A stretch of 64,000 bases of DNA from Acetobacter aceti (GTDB lineage: Bacteria; Pseudomonadota; Alphaproteobacteria; Acetobacterales; Acetobacteraceae): assembly GCF_002005445.1 (NCBI RefSeq), contig NZ_CP014692.1, positions 1,736,001-1,800,000 of the forward strand, given 5' to 3'. Made by a program: the position numbers and the translations under genes. The notes beneath the pieces are model-generated. The model made no database searches. It had not been told where the DNA came from and saw only the letters and a program-made list of their open reading frames with translations. Shown piece after piece: positions 26,460-36,313 of the stretch; position 1 is the stretch's first letter; every line of letters starts with the position of its first letter.

Positions 26460-28673
26460 ATGTTCACTCCCGGCCACAAGCACGCGCTGCTGTGCTCTGT
26501 TTTCACGCTTGGATTTTTCGTCTCTGTCTCGCCGTTCGCAGTATTCAGCGCCTGTGCTGCCACGTTTGACCTGAGTCCGGCAAAAAGCCTTTCCCCCGCT
26601 TCATCCAGATCCTCTCAGGCCAGGGTGTCGGCTGAATCGGATGCTTCCGGACACACCAAAGTCGTTGCACAGGCTGATGAGAACATCATCGTCAACGCAA
26701 TCAGGCTGCGCGACCGCACCAGCCCTGACACGACTTCGCTTTTTCGCCACAGCCTCGGCTTCAGTTCCTATTCCGCAGGAGGAGTCTCCGCACTGCCGGT
26801 GCTGAATGGGATGGCGGACGACCGTATCGCCACGATTGTCGACGGTATGAGGATCGCCTCCGCCTGTCCAAACCACATGAATCCTGCCCTGTCCTATGTC
26901 GATCCTGATTCCGTTGCGACGGCGCAGGCGATCGCGGGAATTACTCCTGTGAGCATCGGCGGCGACAGCACGGGCGGCAGCATCGTGGTGGAACGGCGTG
27001 ATCCCCTGTTTGCCGAGCACGGCAAGCTTCTGGTCACCGGGCATGTGCGGGGAGATTACCGCAGCAATGGCGGCGGGTCAGGCGCATCGGGAACCATAAC
27101 CGTCGCCAACGATACATGGAGCCTGCGCTATACCGGCTCGTATGCTCATGCCAGCGATTACAGGACTGGTGGGAGCGCCAGCAGACAGGTCCGTTCGACC
27201 AGCTATCTGAGCTTCAATCATGCCGTGACCGCCGGTTTCCACAAGGACAACCATCTGGCTTCCGTCACTTTTGGTCAGCAGGATATTCCTTACGAAGGCT
27301 TTCCCAACCAGTACATGGACATGACAAACAATCGCTCCACCTATGTGAACGGCAAATACAGGGGCGACTTCGACTGGGGCTCTCTGGAGGCGCGAGCCTA
27401 CTGGCAGCGCGTCGATCATGTGATGAACATGATGAACGACAAGGGTGGCCACACCGCCACCACCGGAATGCCGATGAACACCGACTCCCGCTCGGTCGGT
27501 TACACCCTCAAGGCGATCATTCCTCTCGCGCCGAAGCATACGCTGACGCTTGGCAGCGAGTTCGAGCATAACGGACTGAATGACTGGTGGCCGCCACTAT
27601 CCGGCAGCATGATGATGGGGCCAAATACGTTCCACAACATCAACAACGGTCACCGCGACCGACTGGGCCACTATGCGGAATGGAACGCCCAGTGGCTGCC
27701 CCGGGTATCCACGCTGCTCGGCTTTCGTAGCGACCTGATCATGATGAACACGGGGCAGGTCGCGCCCTATTCATGGACCGGCATGATGTCGATGGCCGAC
27801 GCCATGGCGGCTCAAAAGTTCAATGCGGCGTCACGGGGACACACTGACACGAACTTCGATGTGACGGCTCTGGTTCGCTGGCATCCGCTGGACAGTCTGT
27901 CGATCGAAGGTGGATACGCCCGAAAAACACGGTCTCCCAACCTTTATGAGCGCTATTCCTGGGCTCGGGGGGCGATGGCCACCAGCATGATCGGCTGGTT
28001 CGGTGATGGAAACGGCTATGTCGGCAATCTTCATCTGACGCCGGAGGTTGCCAATACGGCGAGCTTCACCGTGACCTGGCATGATCCGGTTGATGATGGC
28101 TGGGAAGTGAAGATCCAGCCTTATTATACCTATACGCATAACTACATAAATGTTGTGCGGATCGGTTCTTTCTCTGACGGACTCTCAAAGCTTCAGTTCG
28201 TGAATCACAACGCGCAGAGTTATGGAATCAATTCTTCCGCAAAAGCGCGGCTATGGAAGACCGAGGCGTATGGAACAGGAGAAATCCGCGCCAATCTGAA
28301 CTGGGTGCGGGGACAGGATCTGCAAAATCACTCCGGTCTCTATCACCAGATGCCGACCAACGGCACAGTAGGACTTTACGAAACCTACCAGAACTTGACG
28401 GGGCGCATCGAAACCACTCTGGTCAAGAGCAAGGATACGGTGGACTGGATCAGAAACGAGCCACGCACACCGGGCTATGTGCTGCTTGGTCTTGGCGGCA
28501 GCTATCGCTGGCGGAACTTCCTGCTGGATGCCAGTATCGAGAATATCTGTAACCAGAAATACTATCTCCCGCTGGGAGGTCTGTCGCTGGGAGACTACAA
28601 AGCGACCGGCATCATGAGCCCGCTTCAGGGAATGGGGCGGTCATTCAATGTGAGCCTGACGGCTTCTTTCTGA
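26460..28673 (+). CDS. TonB-dependent copper receptor (OprC/NosA-like)
   Basis: A 737-residue outer-membrane receptor. It has a signal peptide, then a plug domain whose blocks GVSALPVLNGMADDRIATIVDGMRIASACPNHMNPALSYVD match the copper-receptor subfamily, and a beta-barrel ending in the aromatic-terminal FNVSLTASF. Surface loops are rich in Met and His (MNMMNDKGGH, SMMMGPNTFH, TGMMSMADAM). It should import copper with TonB energy. A TonB box is not obvious after the signal peptide. The start at 26460 is chosen because the signal peptide follows directly. Confidence 0.88.
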   Translation: MFTPGHKHALLCSVFTLGFFVSVSPFAVFSACAATFDLSPAKSLSPASSRSSQARVSAESDASGHTKVVAQADENIIVNAIRLRDRTSPDTTSLFRHSLGFSSYSAGGVSALPVLNGMADDRIATIVDGMRIASACPNHMNPALSYVDPDSVATAQAIAGITPVSIGGDSTGGSIVVERRDPLFAEHGKLLVTGHVRGDYRSNGGGSGASGTITVANDTWSLRYTGSYAHASDYRTGGSASRQVRSTSYLSFNHAVTAGFHKDNHLASVTFGQQDIPYEGFPNQYMDMTNNRSTYVNGKYRGDFDWGSLEARAYWQRVDHVMNMMNDKGGHTATTGMPMNTDSRSVGYTLKAIIPLAPKHTLTLGSEFEHNGLNDWWPPLSGSMMMGPNTFHNINNGHRDRLGHYAEWNAQWLPRVSTLLGFRSDLIMMNTGQVAPYSWTGMMSMADAMAAQKFNAASRGHTDTNFDVTALVRWHPLDSLSIEGGYARKTRSPNLYERYSWARGAMATSMIGWFGDGNGYVGNLHLTPEVANTASFTVTWHDPVDDGWEVKIQPYYTYTHNYINVVRIGSFSDGLSKLQFVNHNAQSYGINSSAKARLWKTEAYGTGEIRANLNWVRGQDLQNHSGLYHQMPTNGTVGLYETYQNLTGRIETTLVKSKDTVDWIRNEPRTPGYVLLGLGGSYRWRNFLLDASIENICNQKYYLPLGGLSLGDYKATGIMSPLQGMGRSFNVSLTASF

Positions 28674-28698
28674 TACTGATTGCCAGAATTTTGTTGCC

Positions 28699-28732
28699 AG
28701 AAAGGGTGATCTGCATTGCATATTCCCTTTCT
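28699..28732. terminator. Bidirectional terminator after copper receptor
   Basis: Arms AGAAAGGG (28699-28706) and CCCTTTCT (28725-28732) are followed by CTTC; it sits between convergent stops. The loop of 18 bases is long, so strength is uncertain. Confidence 0.45.
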
Positions 28733-28743
28733 CTTCATCGAGG

Positions 28744-29472
28744 TCATGATTTTGCGCTGGCGCTCCGAACCAGCGCAAGACACTGGTCGAACAGAATAAA
28801 GGGCTGACAGGACAAGACTATTTCATCGGTTTTTGAAAGGACCAGAGCGTTCTTTTCATCAATGTCTTCGACCGTAATCTCGTCTGCTGTCTGAAAATCT
28901 CTCGCGGATGTTTCATCTTCATCCGGATAGAGCGCACACAGTCGCTCGAAACCCGCGTTGATCGTGGCCTGCATGGCTTCCTCCAGAGCGATGCCAGTCA
29001 GCACAGTCTGCATTTTCGCCAGATCAAAAAACAGAACGATCTGATGGGTAATTTTTGAAACAGACTCACCGAGAAACCGTCCCTCTCCGTGAGCGATATT
29101 TGCAAGCAGACGACCCAGGCCCGGCATGGTGAGGCAGGTCTGACCATCCACGGCAAGATGGTCTTCGACCTGAAGAGTACGAAGACTTTCTGCAATGCCA
29201 ATCGGGTAGCCAATCTTCGTCAGCCGCGCGTCCCATACTGGCCAGTCATGCGCCACGCCAAGCCTCAGACACACCCGACGCGCCTCCATCTCAACCTGAG
29301 AAGAAGACAGGGGATGATGCGTGCCATCCCTGAAGATCACCGTCGGCACATAGTCCCCCCGAACGTGCGAAACAGGCCTGACCCAGAGACATCTCACCGC
29401 ATCGGGAGCAAGCAGCAGCGGGTCAGCGAACAGAGAAGCGATATCAGACGCCGTATAATAGCCGGCAACCAT
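28744..29472 (-). CDS. Unknown protein coupled to lldD
   Basis: A 242-residue soluble protein that I do not recognise. It has no signal peptide or membrane segment. An N-terminal domain of mixed alpha/beta character (VRCLWVRPVSHVRGDYVPTVIF) is followed by a mostly helical middle and an acidic segment (YPDEDETSARDFQTADEITVEDIDE, around 190-215). Its ATG comes directly after the lldD stop (TAA then ATG), so translation must be coupled to lactate dehydrogenase. A regulatory, assembly or electron-transfer role is possible, but nothing in the sequence proves it. Confidence 0.6.
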   Translation of the reverse strand: MVAGYYTASDIASLFADPLLLAPDAVRCLWVRPVSHVRGDYVPTVIFRDGTHHPLSSSQVEMEARRVCLRLGVAHDWPVWDARLTKIGYPIGIAESLRTLQVEDHLAVDGQTCLTMPGLGRLLANIAHGEGRFLGESVSKITHQIVLFFDLAKMQTVLTGIALEEAMQATINAGFERLCALYPDEDETSARDFQTADEITVEDIDEKNALVLSKTDEIVLSCQPFILFDQCLALVRSASAKS

Positions 29473-30624
29473 TTACGTGGAACTGGTATCCAGTTTCTCG
29501 ATACTCTCACGGGTAATGTCGGCGATCGAACTGGCCCCTGTCAGGGTCATGGCGACCTGAAGTTCCTTTTCCATCAGTGAAATAAGGTTCTCGACACCAG
29601 CCTGTCCCTCTGCCGCCAGCGCATAGACAAATGCCCGTCCCAGCAGAACGGCGTCCGCGCCAAGGGCGATCATGCGTGCGATATCAAGTCCGGAGCGGAT
29701 GCCTGAGTCCGCCAGAATCGTCAGCTTTCCCTTGATCTGATCCACAATGGGCGGCAGAGCGCGGCAACTGGACAGAACACCGTCGAGCTGACGGCCTCCA
29801 TGATTGGAAACGACAATTCCGTCAGCGCCGAACAGCACGGCGTCCTTTGCATCTGCGGGGTCGAGTATGCCCTTGATGATCATCGGGCCTGTCCAGAACT
29901 CCCGGATCCACTCCAGATCTTTCCAGCCGATGGAAGGATCAAAGTTACCGGCCAGCCAGCCAATATAGTCTTCCAGTTTCGTCGGGCTGCCGCGATAAAC
30001 CGAGATGTTACCCAGATCATGTGGCCTTCCCCGCAGGCCGACATTCCAGGCCCAGTCAGGATGTGTGACGGCCTGAAGATACCGTCTCAACGAAGCATGG
30101 GGGCCTGACATGCCAGAATGTGCGTCGCGGTAACGTGCGCCCGGAGTAGGCATGTCGACGGTAAAGACCAGCGTGGTGATCCCCACGGCCTTGGCGCGTT
30201 CCAGCACGTTCTTCATGAAGCCGCGGTCTTTGAGCACGTAAAGCTGGAACCAGATCGGTTGCAGAGACTGACTCTGCACTTCCTCGATCGGGCACACGGA
30301 GACCGTCGAAAGCGTGAAGGGAATACCTTTTTTAGCGGCGGCCCTGGCGGCCTGAACCTCTCCCCGACGTGCGTACATGCCGGTCAGCCCTACAGGCGCG
30401 AGAGCTGCGGGCAGGGAGAGTCTGTGTCCGAAAAGATCTGTGTGTGTGCTGAGACTGGAGACATTTCGCAGAATACGCTGTCTGAGGGCAAGATCCGACA
30501 GGTCGGAGATATTCCGCCCCATGGTATGCTCGGCATACGAGCCACCATCGATATACTGAAACAGGAATGGCGGCAGACGGCGGCGGGCGGCTTCCCGGTA
30601 ATCCGTGGGAGCTGAAATGATCAC
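29473..30624 (-). CDS. lldD: L-lactate dehydrogenase (FMN, quinone-linked)
   Basis: Oxidises L-lactate to pyruvate at the inner membrane and passes electrons to the respiratory chain. The 383 residues follow the FMN alpha-hydroxyacid oxidase family: [14 protein letters not shown] near the N-terminus, [26 protein letters not shown] and catalytic His275 in [10 protein letters not shown]. The phosphate-binding [23 protein letters not shown] follows. No permease gene lies beside it. The coupled unknown gene follows with no spacer. Confidence 0.9.
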   Translation of the reverse strand: MIISAPTDYREAARRRLPPFLFQYIDGGSYAEHTMGRNISDLSDLALRQRILRNVSSLSTHTDLFGHRLSLPAALAPVGLTGMYARRGEVQAARAAAKKGIPFTLSTVSVCPIEEVQSQSLQPIWFQLYVLKDRGFMKNVLERAKAVGITTLVFTVDMPTPGARYRDAHSGMSGPHASLRRYLQAVTHPDWAWNVGLRGRPHDLGNISVYRGSPTKLEDYIGWLAGNFDPSIGWKDLEWIREFWTGPMIIKGILDPADAKDAVLFGADGIVVSNHGGRQLDGVLSSCRALPPIVDQIKGKLTILADSGIRSGLDIARMIALGADAVLLGRAFVYALAAEGQAGVENLISLMEKELQVAMTLTGASSIADITRESIEKLDTSST

Positions 30625-30808
30625 TGCAAATCTCCTGCTACCGGTTTCCGGGAGTTGTTACCCGGCAATGGACTGTTCCGGCGTTACGTGACGATTTGCG
30701 TCAACAGATAATTGATAATAAGTCGCATTTTCAATACAGAAATGGTACGGGCAGAGAAAAAATCCTGTCATACGCTTCGCTCGGCGGGGTGGATCACTCT
30801 TCCTGTTA

Positions 30809-31171
30809 TTAGAGCGAATATCCGAACCAGCGCAGCGTGCCCATCGTTGCCGCATAGAGCCCGAACGTCAGGCAGCATCCACCAAGGAGCGCAGGATAAA
30901 AGGGTACCCCATGTTTCATGGCCCAGGGGATGAGCAGAAACATCGGCAGGGAGGGCAGCACATACCAGAACGTCGCGAAGACATGGACCTGCATCCGCTC
31001 GGCATCATGTGTTTCCTGCCACAGCCAGAGCATCCCGAAGATTGAGACAAGAGGCAGGGAAGCGATAAGAGCGCCCGCAGCCGGGTAGCGTCTGGCTACT
31101 GAGGAAGCAAGGGCGATCATCAGTCCGGACATCACGACTTTCAGAAGAAAAAACATCCGCACTCCGCTCAT
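30809..31171 (-). CDS. DUF3147 membrane protein
   Basis: A 120-residue protein with four hydrophobic segments and the DUF3147 pattern: RYPAAGALIASLPLVSIFGMLWLW and a central FWYVLPSLPMFLLIPWAM. It is an inner-membrane protein of unknown function. It stands alone between lldD and the divergent alcohol dehydrogenase gene. Confidence 0.75.
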   Translation of the reverse strand: MSGVRMFFLLKVVMSGLMIALASSVARRYPAAGALIASLPLVSIFGMLWLWQETHDAERMQVHVFATFWYVLPSLPMFLLIPWAMKHGVPFYPALLGGCCLTFGLYAATMGTLRWFGYSL

Positions 31172-31317
31172 TTCTTTTTTTTTCGTTAGTCTTTTTCAGA
31201 CGATCTGCCCAGTCTTACGGCTAACGGCTTCATACGAAAAAAAATCGACACCCAACTGCGCCATATCAATGCACCATCGAGTCACTTCAACCAGACTTCT
31301 TTTGCAAGGAGGCAGAA

Positions 31318-32301
31318 ATGTTCGCGATGCAGCTCAGTCAGCCACATACTCCGCTTGAAGGAGTCGAGCTTCCAGACCCTCATCCCGGACCGGGCCAGAT
31401 CCGTGTGAAGGTCGGGGCCTGTGGGGTGTGCAGGACAGATCTGCATGTGGTGGACGGCGACCTGATCCATCCAGCGCTTCCCATCATTCCGGGCCATGAA
31501 ATCGTCGGTCGGATTGATGAACTGGGGGATGGCGTCACGGATCTGGCCATCGGCCAACGTGTGGGAATTCCCTGGCTGGGACATACGTGTGGCCACTGCC
31601 TTTACTGCGATGAAGGCAAGGAAAACCTCTGCGATCATCCGCTGTTCACCGGCTACACGCGCAACGGTGGTTATGCGACGATGACAGTGGCCGATGCCCG
31701 CTATGCCTTTCCGCTGGGAGAAGAGGGGGACGATGTTTCTCTTGCTCCGCTGCTCTGCGCCGGGCTGATCGGCTGGCGGTCCCTGTCTCACGCGGGCAAC
31801 GGCAGGAAAATCGGGCTCTACGGGTTTGGGGCAGCCGCACACATCATCGCTCAGGTTCTGCGCTGGCAGGGCAGGGACGTGTACGCCTTCACCACACCTG
31901 GCGACACGGAAAAACAGGCTTTCGCGCGGTCGCTCGGGGCTGTCTGGGCAGGTGGTTCGGATGAGATGCCGCCGGAACTTCTCGACGGAGCGATCATCTT
32001 TGCTTCGGTAGGGGCTCTGGTTCCTGCGGCCCTCAAGGCCATACGCAAAGGCTGTCGCGTGGTTTGCGCGGGGATTCACATGAGTGAGATTCCGGCGTTC
32101 TCCTACGATATTCTGTGGGAAGAGCGTGAGATTGTGTCAATCGCCAATCTGACCCGGCAGGATGGACTCGATTTTCTGTCCCTTGCTCCAAAGATCGGCA
32201 TCAAGACGAAGACCACATCCTACCCGCTCCGTAAGGCGAACGAAGCACTGGATGATCTCCGACACGGTCGGTTTGATGGCGCTGCCGTGCTGGTGCCCTG
32301 A
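31318..32301 (+). CDS. Zinc-dependent alcohol dehydrogenase
   Basis: A medium-chain dehydrogenase of 327 residues. Catalytic zinc ligands are Cys38 (GVCRTDLH) and His60-Glu61 (GHE), with the third in LCAGLIGW; four structural zinc cysteines lie in CGHCLYCDEGKENLC. The cofactor loop reads GLYGFGAAAH, an altered GxGxxG-type motif. The sequence resembles the AdhA-like single-domain family that oxidises primary alcohols with NAD(P). A GGAGG site precedes the ATG. It is probably a soluble enzyme, distinct from the membrane PQQ-dependent dehydrogenases of acetic acid bacteria. Confidence 0.88.
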   Translation: MFAMQLSQPHTPLEGVELPDPHPGPGQIRVKVGACGVCRTDLHVVDGDLIHPALPIIPGHEIVGRIDELGDGVTDLAIGQRVGIPWLGHTCGHCLYCDEGKENLCDHPLFTGYTRNGGYATMTVADARYAFPLGEEGDDVSLAPLLCAGLIGWRSLSHAGNGRKIGLYGFGAAAHIIAQVLRWQGRDVYAFTTPGDTEKQAFARSLGAVWAGGSDEMPPELLDGAIIFASVGALVPAALKAIRKGCRVVCAGIHMSEIPAFSYDILWEEREIVSIANLTRQDGLDFLSLAPKIGIKTKTTSYPLRKANEALDDLRHGRFDGAAVLVP

Positions 32302-32324
32302 GCGCATGCCGTCGCCTCGGAGCG

Positions 32325-34913
32325 TCAGGCAAGCACAGCCTGCAAACTGCGGATCAGAACAGATGAAGCATAGGGTTTCTGGACGATGGGCACGGTCAAA
32401 AAGTCGCCGGGGAGCATGTCCGGTGTTGTATATCCGGTGGTGAAGATGAACGGCACACCTTTCTCTCGCAGGATGACTGCGACATCAATCACGTTTTCCT
32501 CGCCGAGATTGATGTCGAGAACAGCGACATCCACGGGCGATGACAGGATCAGTTTCTTCGCCTCGCTTGTTGAGGCGGCCGTACATATCCCCGCCACGCC
32601 ATGATCAGTGAGAGTGTCCTCAATCTCCATGGCGATCAGCATCTGATCTTCCACAATCAGAACGTGAGCATTTTTCAGGTCCATGCCGCTCCGCTCGTCT
32701 TCCGAGGGTCTGCGGCTTTTCTGACGTGTCAGCGACCAGGGCGTACGATCAGGCTCGGACACCTCGCTCACGAAGCGGGCGGGTACTGACAGGCGGATGC
32801 TGACACCCTCCGGAGAGAATGTCCGTTCCGCCGCGCCTCCCAGTTCATGTTTCAATGCGCGGGAAAGCAATATTGACCCGAAACCGAGATGGGTCGACTC
32901 ACTGACGACCGGACCACCGCTTTCCTGCCAGAGAATATCCCAGGTCTGGTGAGCAGGATTATGTTTCCAGGAAATCGCGAGATTGCCGGGCGCACAGGAA
33001 AGGGAGCCATATTTTGCTGCATTGGTCGCCAGTTCATGGAAAAGCAGCGTCATGACGGAAAGTGCCTTTCCAGGCATCCACAGGTCAGGACCATCCACGG
33101 TGATGGCTTCCGGCCGGATGGCATATGGAGTCAGTTCAGCTTCAAGGAGGGCGTAAAGATACCCGCCGCTATTGGCGCTTACGATCTGGTCGTGAGCCAC
33201 GGCGAGGGCCTTGATCCGGTCACGCAGTCGCTGAATGCTGTCTTTCTGCGACCTTTCTTCGACAATGGAGCGACCGACAACAGACTGCACAACAGACAGA
33301 ATGTTTTTGACACGATGCGTCAGTTCATCATTAAGGAGCCTCTGGCGTGCTTCGGCTGCTGAGCGTTGCTCCAGCAAAGCCCGATAGTAGGCGCCGGTGG
33401 CCTCTATCAGAGCGGCGCGCAGTTCTTCAGCGGCTTCTTCGTCCTCAACAGTCCATGTCGCCGCGCAATTATGAACTTTATCCTGGCACAGCCCTCCCGT
33501 TCCATATGGCACAGAAGGGGCTTCGTCGGGCTCCGGAGCGCGATTGACAATGCGGACCTTTTCCTTACGGAAAAAATACAGATAATCTCCCGGCTGCACT
33601 GTCAGTGGGATAACCATCATTCCGGCAATGCCGGGAAGATAGCGGGCCAAGGCAGGAGCCTCTTCGATGAGTGAGACCGTACTCCATATCTGGGCCATTC
33701 CACCCTTGTAAGATGCTGACCAGCGCACAAGCTCCGTCATGGAATCCGGCTTGATTTCAAACCCGTCGACTGCCGGATGGCCATCAATCCATACGGCCAC
33801 GCCATCACATTCCATCTGCCCCGCCAACTCCGCAACATGCGCGCGGATATAGGCGGGAATGTCGGTTGCGGACGCGGCGTCATGCACGAACCCATGGATG
33901 GCGGCGTATGTCTGCTGCGTCACATGCAAACGACTGGCGCGGACATTGGCTGTAATCTGGAGAGCCACATATTCGCTGAACATTTTTGCGACGGCACGCT
34001 CATCCATCGTCACTTTTTTCGGCGAATAATTCCGCCCGATCAGCATACCCCACAAGGCGCCGTCGACGACCAGCGCCAGTAACATTGTCGCCTCGATACC
34101 GCAGGCTTTCATGTGAGCCCGCCGGAGTTCTGATGAGGCCCGCATCATCACCAGTGAAAGATCCAGCGGCGGCAGGTTGCAGGCCGAGCGGATTTCAACT
34201 GCTTCCGCCGAGACATTCTCGATCACACGAATGAGGGAGCGCAGATAAAGCTGTCTGACTTCATCGGGCATATCTGCCTGCGACAAATATTGCCCGGCCA
34301 GATGGGAGACCCCTGCAGCGCAGTCGTCAGCCATTACTTCAGCCAGCCCATGCTGCGCAAACCGGCACAGCATGACGTGGTCATAATCCACGATCATTCT
34401 CATCTGAATGACGGCTGCCTGACAGAGTGACGTGAGTTCGTTATTTTCCCTCAGCCGATCGATAGCGCTTCTCAGATGACGGATAAGAGAGCCGGTCCGC
34501 TGCGGTGGTCCGGGAGGGGTGCATTCAAGAACGAGATCATCACCCGTGACATGGACGGCAATATCACAGGCAATCTGCCGGGTGCCGAAGGGCAGATTGA
34601 AAAGCAGGGCAGGGCGGCCCGTAACCCGGTTTTCCTTCAACCCATCCAGAATGGCGCGTGCCGCCGCTTCATCTGCGCATTGAACAAAGGTTTTCCCCAG
34701 GGCAATGTCAGGCTGGGCAAGAAAAACCGGCGCGTTTACGGAATAACGGCGGAGCAGGAGTGACTGGGTGTCAAAACACAGAAGACACCCGCGTGACTGA
34801 AGAAAGTCACCGTTCGCAGTGCCTGTCTGAGCAGGCGAAGCGCCGTTGACCTTGCTTTCACCCTGCCGGGTCTCCCCGCAGGCGGCGTCACTCTTTTCTC
34901 TGTCGAAGTCCAT
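32325..34913 (-). CDS. Phytochrome-like hybrid HWE histidine kinase with receiver
   Basis: An 862-residue soluble sensor. Domains in order are PAS (about 35-135), phytochrome-type GAF (160-320), PHY (330-510), HWE kinase (His533 in LTHRVKN, Asn631, WQESGGP) and C-terminal receiver (phospho-Asp800 in VLDINLG). The photosensory core is degenerate: no cysteine aligns with the biliverdin-attachment site, PASDIP reads LSQADMP (210-216), and the conserved pocket histidines are replaced (SSELRRAHMKACGI; WGMLIGRNY for WGLIACHH). The PHY-tongue PRxSF motif is absent. It probably senses something other than light. Confidence 0.82.
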   Translation of the reverse strand: MDFDREKSDAACGETRQGESKVNGASPAQTGTANGDFLQSRGCLLCFDTQSLLLRRYSVNAPVFLAQPDIALGKTFVQCADEAAARAILDGLKENRVTGRPALLFNLPFGTRQIACDIAVHVTGDDLVLECTPPGPPQRTGSLIRHLRSAIDRLRENNELTSLCQAAVIQMRMIVDYDHVMLCRFAQHGLAEVMADDCAAGVSHLAGQYLSQADMPDEVRQLYLRSLIRVIENVSAEAVEIRSACNLPPLDLSLVMMRASSELRRAHMKACGIEATMLLALVVDGALWGMLIGRNYSPKKVTMDERAVAKMFSEYVALQITANVRASRLHVTQQTYAAIHGFVHDAASATDIPAYIRAHVAELAGQMECDGVAVWIDGHPAVDGFEIKPDSMTELVRWSASYKGGMAQIWSTVSLIEEAPALARYLPGIAGMMVIPLTVQPGDYLYFFRKEKVRIVNRAPEPDEAPSVPYGTGGLCQDKVHNCAATWTVEDEEAAEELRAALIEATGAYYRALLEQRSAAEARQRLLNDELTHRVKNILSVVQSVVGRSIVEERSQKDSIQRLRDRIKALAVAHDQIVSANSGGYLYALLEAELTPYAIRPEAITVDGPDLWMPGKALSVMTLLFHELATNAAKYGSLSCAPGNLAISWKHNPAHQTWDILWQESGGPVVSESTHLGFGSILLSRALKHELGGAAERTFSPEGVSIRLSVPARFVSEVSEPDRTPWSLTRQKSRRPSEDERSGMDLKNAHVLIVEDQMLIAMEIEDTLTDHGVAGICTAASTSEAKKLILSSPVDVAVLDINLGEENVIDVAVILREKGVPFIFTTGYTTPDMLPGDFLTVPIVQKPYASSVLIRSLQAVLA

Positions 34914-35133
34914 TCCGTGTATCCACCCTGCAAGGCGCCGTGTATTTCTCAGACGACAGAAACGCCTGTTTCCTTCTGCCGTGAGTTCGTATGGCTACGG
35001 CAGGTGTTCCGCGTTCAAAAAATCTCCCTATCAATCAGTCAACTCATAGAAAAATAATTATTTTCCATGTCTAGCATGGCCGATGAATTTTCAAAAAGGT
35101 TATAGAATATAAAATTTTCTTTTTAGAAACCAG

Positions 35134-35712
35134 TTACAAACAAGCGAGAGCGACAACACCACCAATTACAGCAAGAGCAAAAACGCCACACACAAGCGGC
35201 AGACGTTTTTCAATGAACGTTTCGATCGGGGCTCCGAAGCGTCGTAGCAATCCGGCTATCAGGAAGAACCGTGCTCCCCGCGTCACCAGACTTGCCCCCA
35301 GAAATGGCAGCAGGGCAAAATGAGCCGCTCCACTAGCTATTGTTACGAATTTATATGGAACAGGTGTCAGTCCCTTGATGAGAACAATCCAGACACCCCA
35401 TACGCGGAATTTTGCCTGTAATGCAGCCAATGTTGCGTCAGCATGATAAAAATGAACGATTGGACGCGCGATGACCTCCAGCAGGAAGGCGCCGATATAC
35501 CATCCCAGCACACCACCAGCGACACTGCAGAGGGTCGCAATGGCTGCATAACGCCACGCTCTGGCTCTATTGGCCAGAACCATGGGGATAAGGAGGGTTT
35601 CCGGAGGCAGAGGAAAGAAGCTTGCTTCGCAGAACGAAAGAATCGCCAGAAAAAAGGGTGCGTTCGGACCAGCCGCATGCCCGCGAACTCGCGCATAAAG
35701 ACGGTCAAGCAT
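35134..35712 (-). CDS. YqaA-family (DedA-like) membrane protein
   Basis: A 192-residue inner-membrane protein with the SNARE-associated/DedA pattern: SFCEASFFPLPPETLLIPMVL near the N-terminus, GGVLGWYIGAFL, and KGLTPVPYKFVTIASG. DedA proteins scramble or transport lipids, and the YqaA subgroup is poorly studied. The start is taken as the ATG at 35712; TTG at 35721 is possible. Confidence 0.82.
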   Translation of the reverse strand: MLDRLYARVRGHAAGPNAPFFLAILSFCEASFFPLPPETLLIPMVLANRARAWRYAAIATLCSVAGGVLGWYIGAFLLEVIARPIVHFYHADATLAALQAKFRVWGVWIVLIKGLTPVPYKFVTIASGAAHFALLPFLGASLVTRGARFFLIAGLLRRFGAPIETFIEKRLPLVCGVFALAVIGGVVALACL

Positions 35713-36313
35713 GATCCGCAACCCCGTATCCAGTTAAGTTGGGGCAGGCATGCCACTTCGAGCGCATGATGAGCAAGACTAATGATGCAATCATCATCAA
35801 GTCATCGATCGGAGTAAAATGAAAACAGTGCGTGGCCTGCGTCCTGAGAGCATTTCCGGGTCGTGCGCTCTGTGGGAGCGAGCCTCGAAACCTGCTTCGG
35901 GAGAAGGGGAAAGAGAACGGTCACGACAACAAATAAAACCCATAAGCCACAATAGGGAAGAGCGCAGACACGTTGCGCAATGTGCTTCACCGTAAAAGAG
36001 AGCGTGAAGTGAGGTTTCTGCCTTGATTTATATGCTGCCGGACGGCGGCTGGGCCAATCGGAGGCTGCATCGATGCGTGCAAACGAACGAAACCGTCTCA
36101 AACTGCATAGCTCATCATGTGTGATCGAGACACACGTAAGACGCATAAGATATATTATGCCAACTTTTATCGTGAGGATTAATGATAAACTATGACAAGG
36201 ATACACGACTTCGCGTCTGACTGATTGTCCATTACAGTCTGCCAGACAGACGGCCAGATTAAAGGCTGCGACAGTCAGATCAGACTTCAAAAACCGGAGG
36301 AAGACGGCAACTC
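35713..36313. other. Intergenic region, 600 bases, no supported gene
   Basis: An AT-rich stretch between the divergent YqaA and bestrophin genes. The only long frame (35802-36290, minus) has a composition unlike its neighbours and no recognisable domain. Promoters for both flanking genes must lie here, but I cannot place them. Confidence 0.5.

Noticed and set aside
35802..36290. A 162-residue open frame in the 600-base gap
   Set aside because: Cys/Arg/Ser-rich with no domain, no ribosome-binding site and an AT-rich setting; looks like chance.
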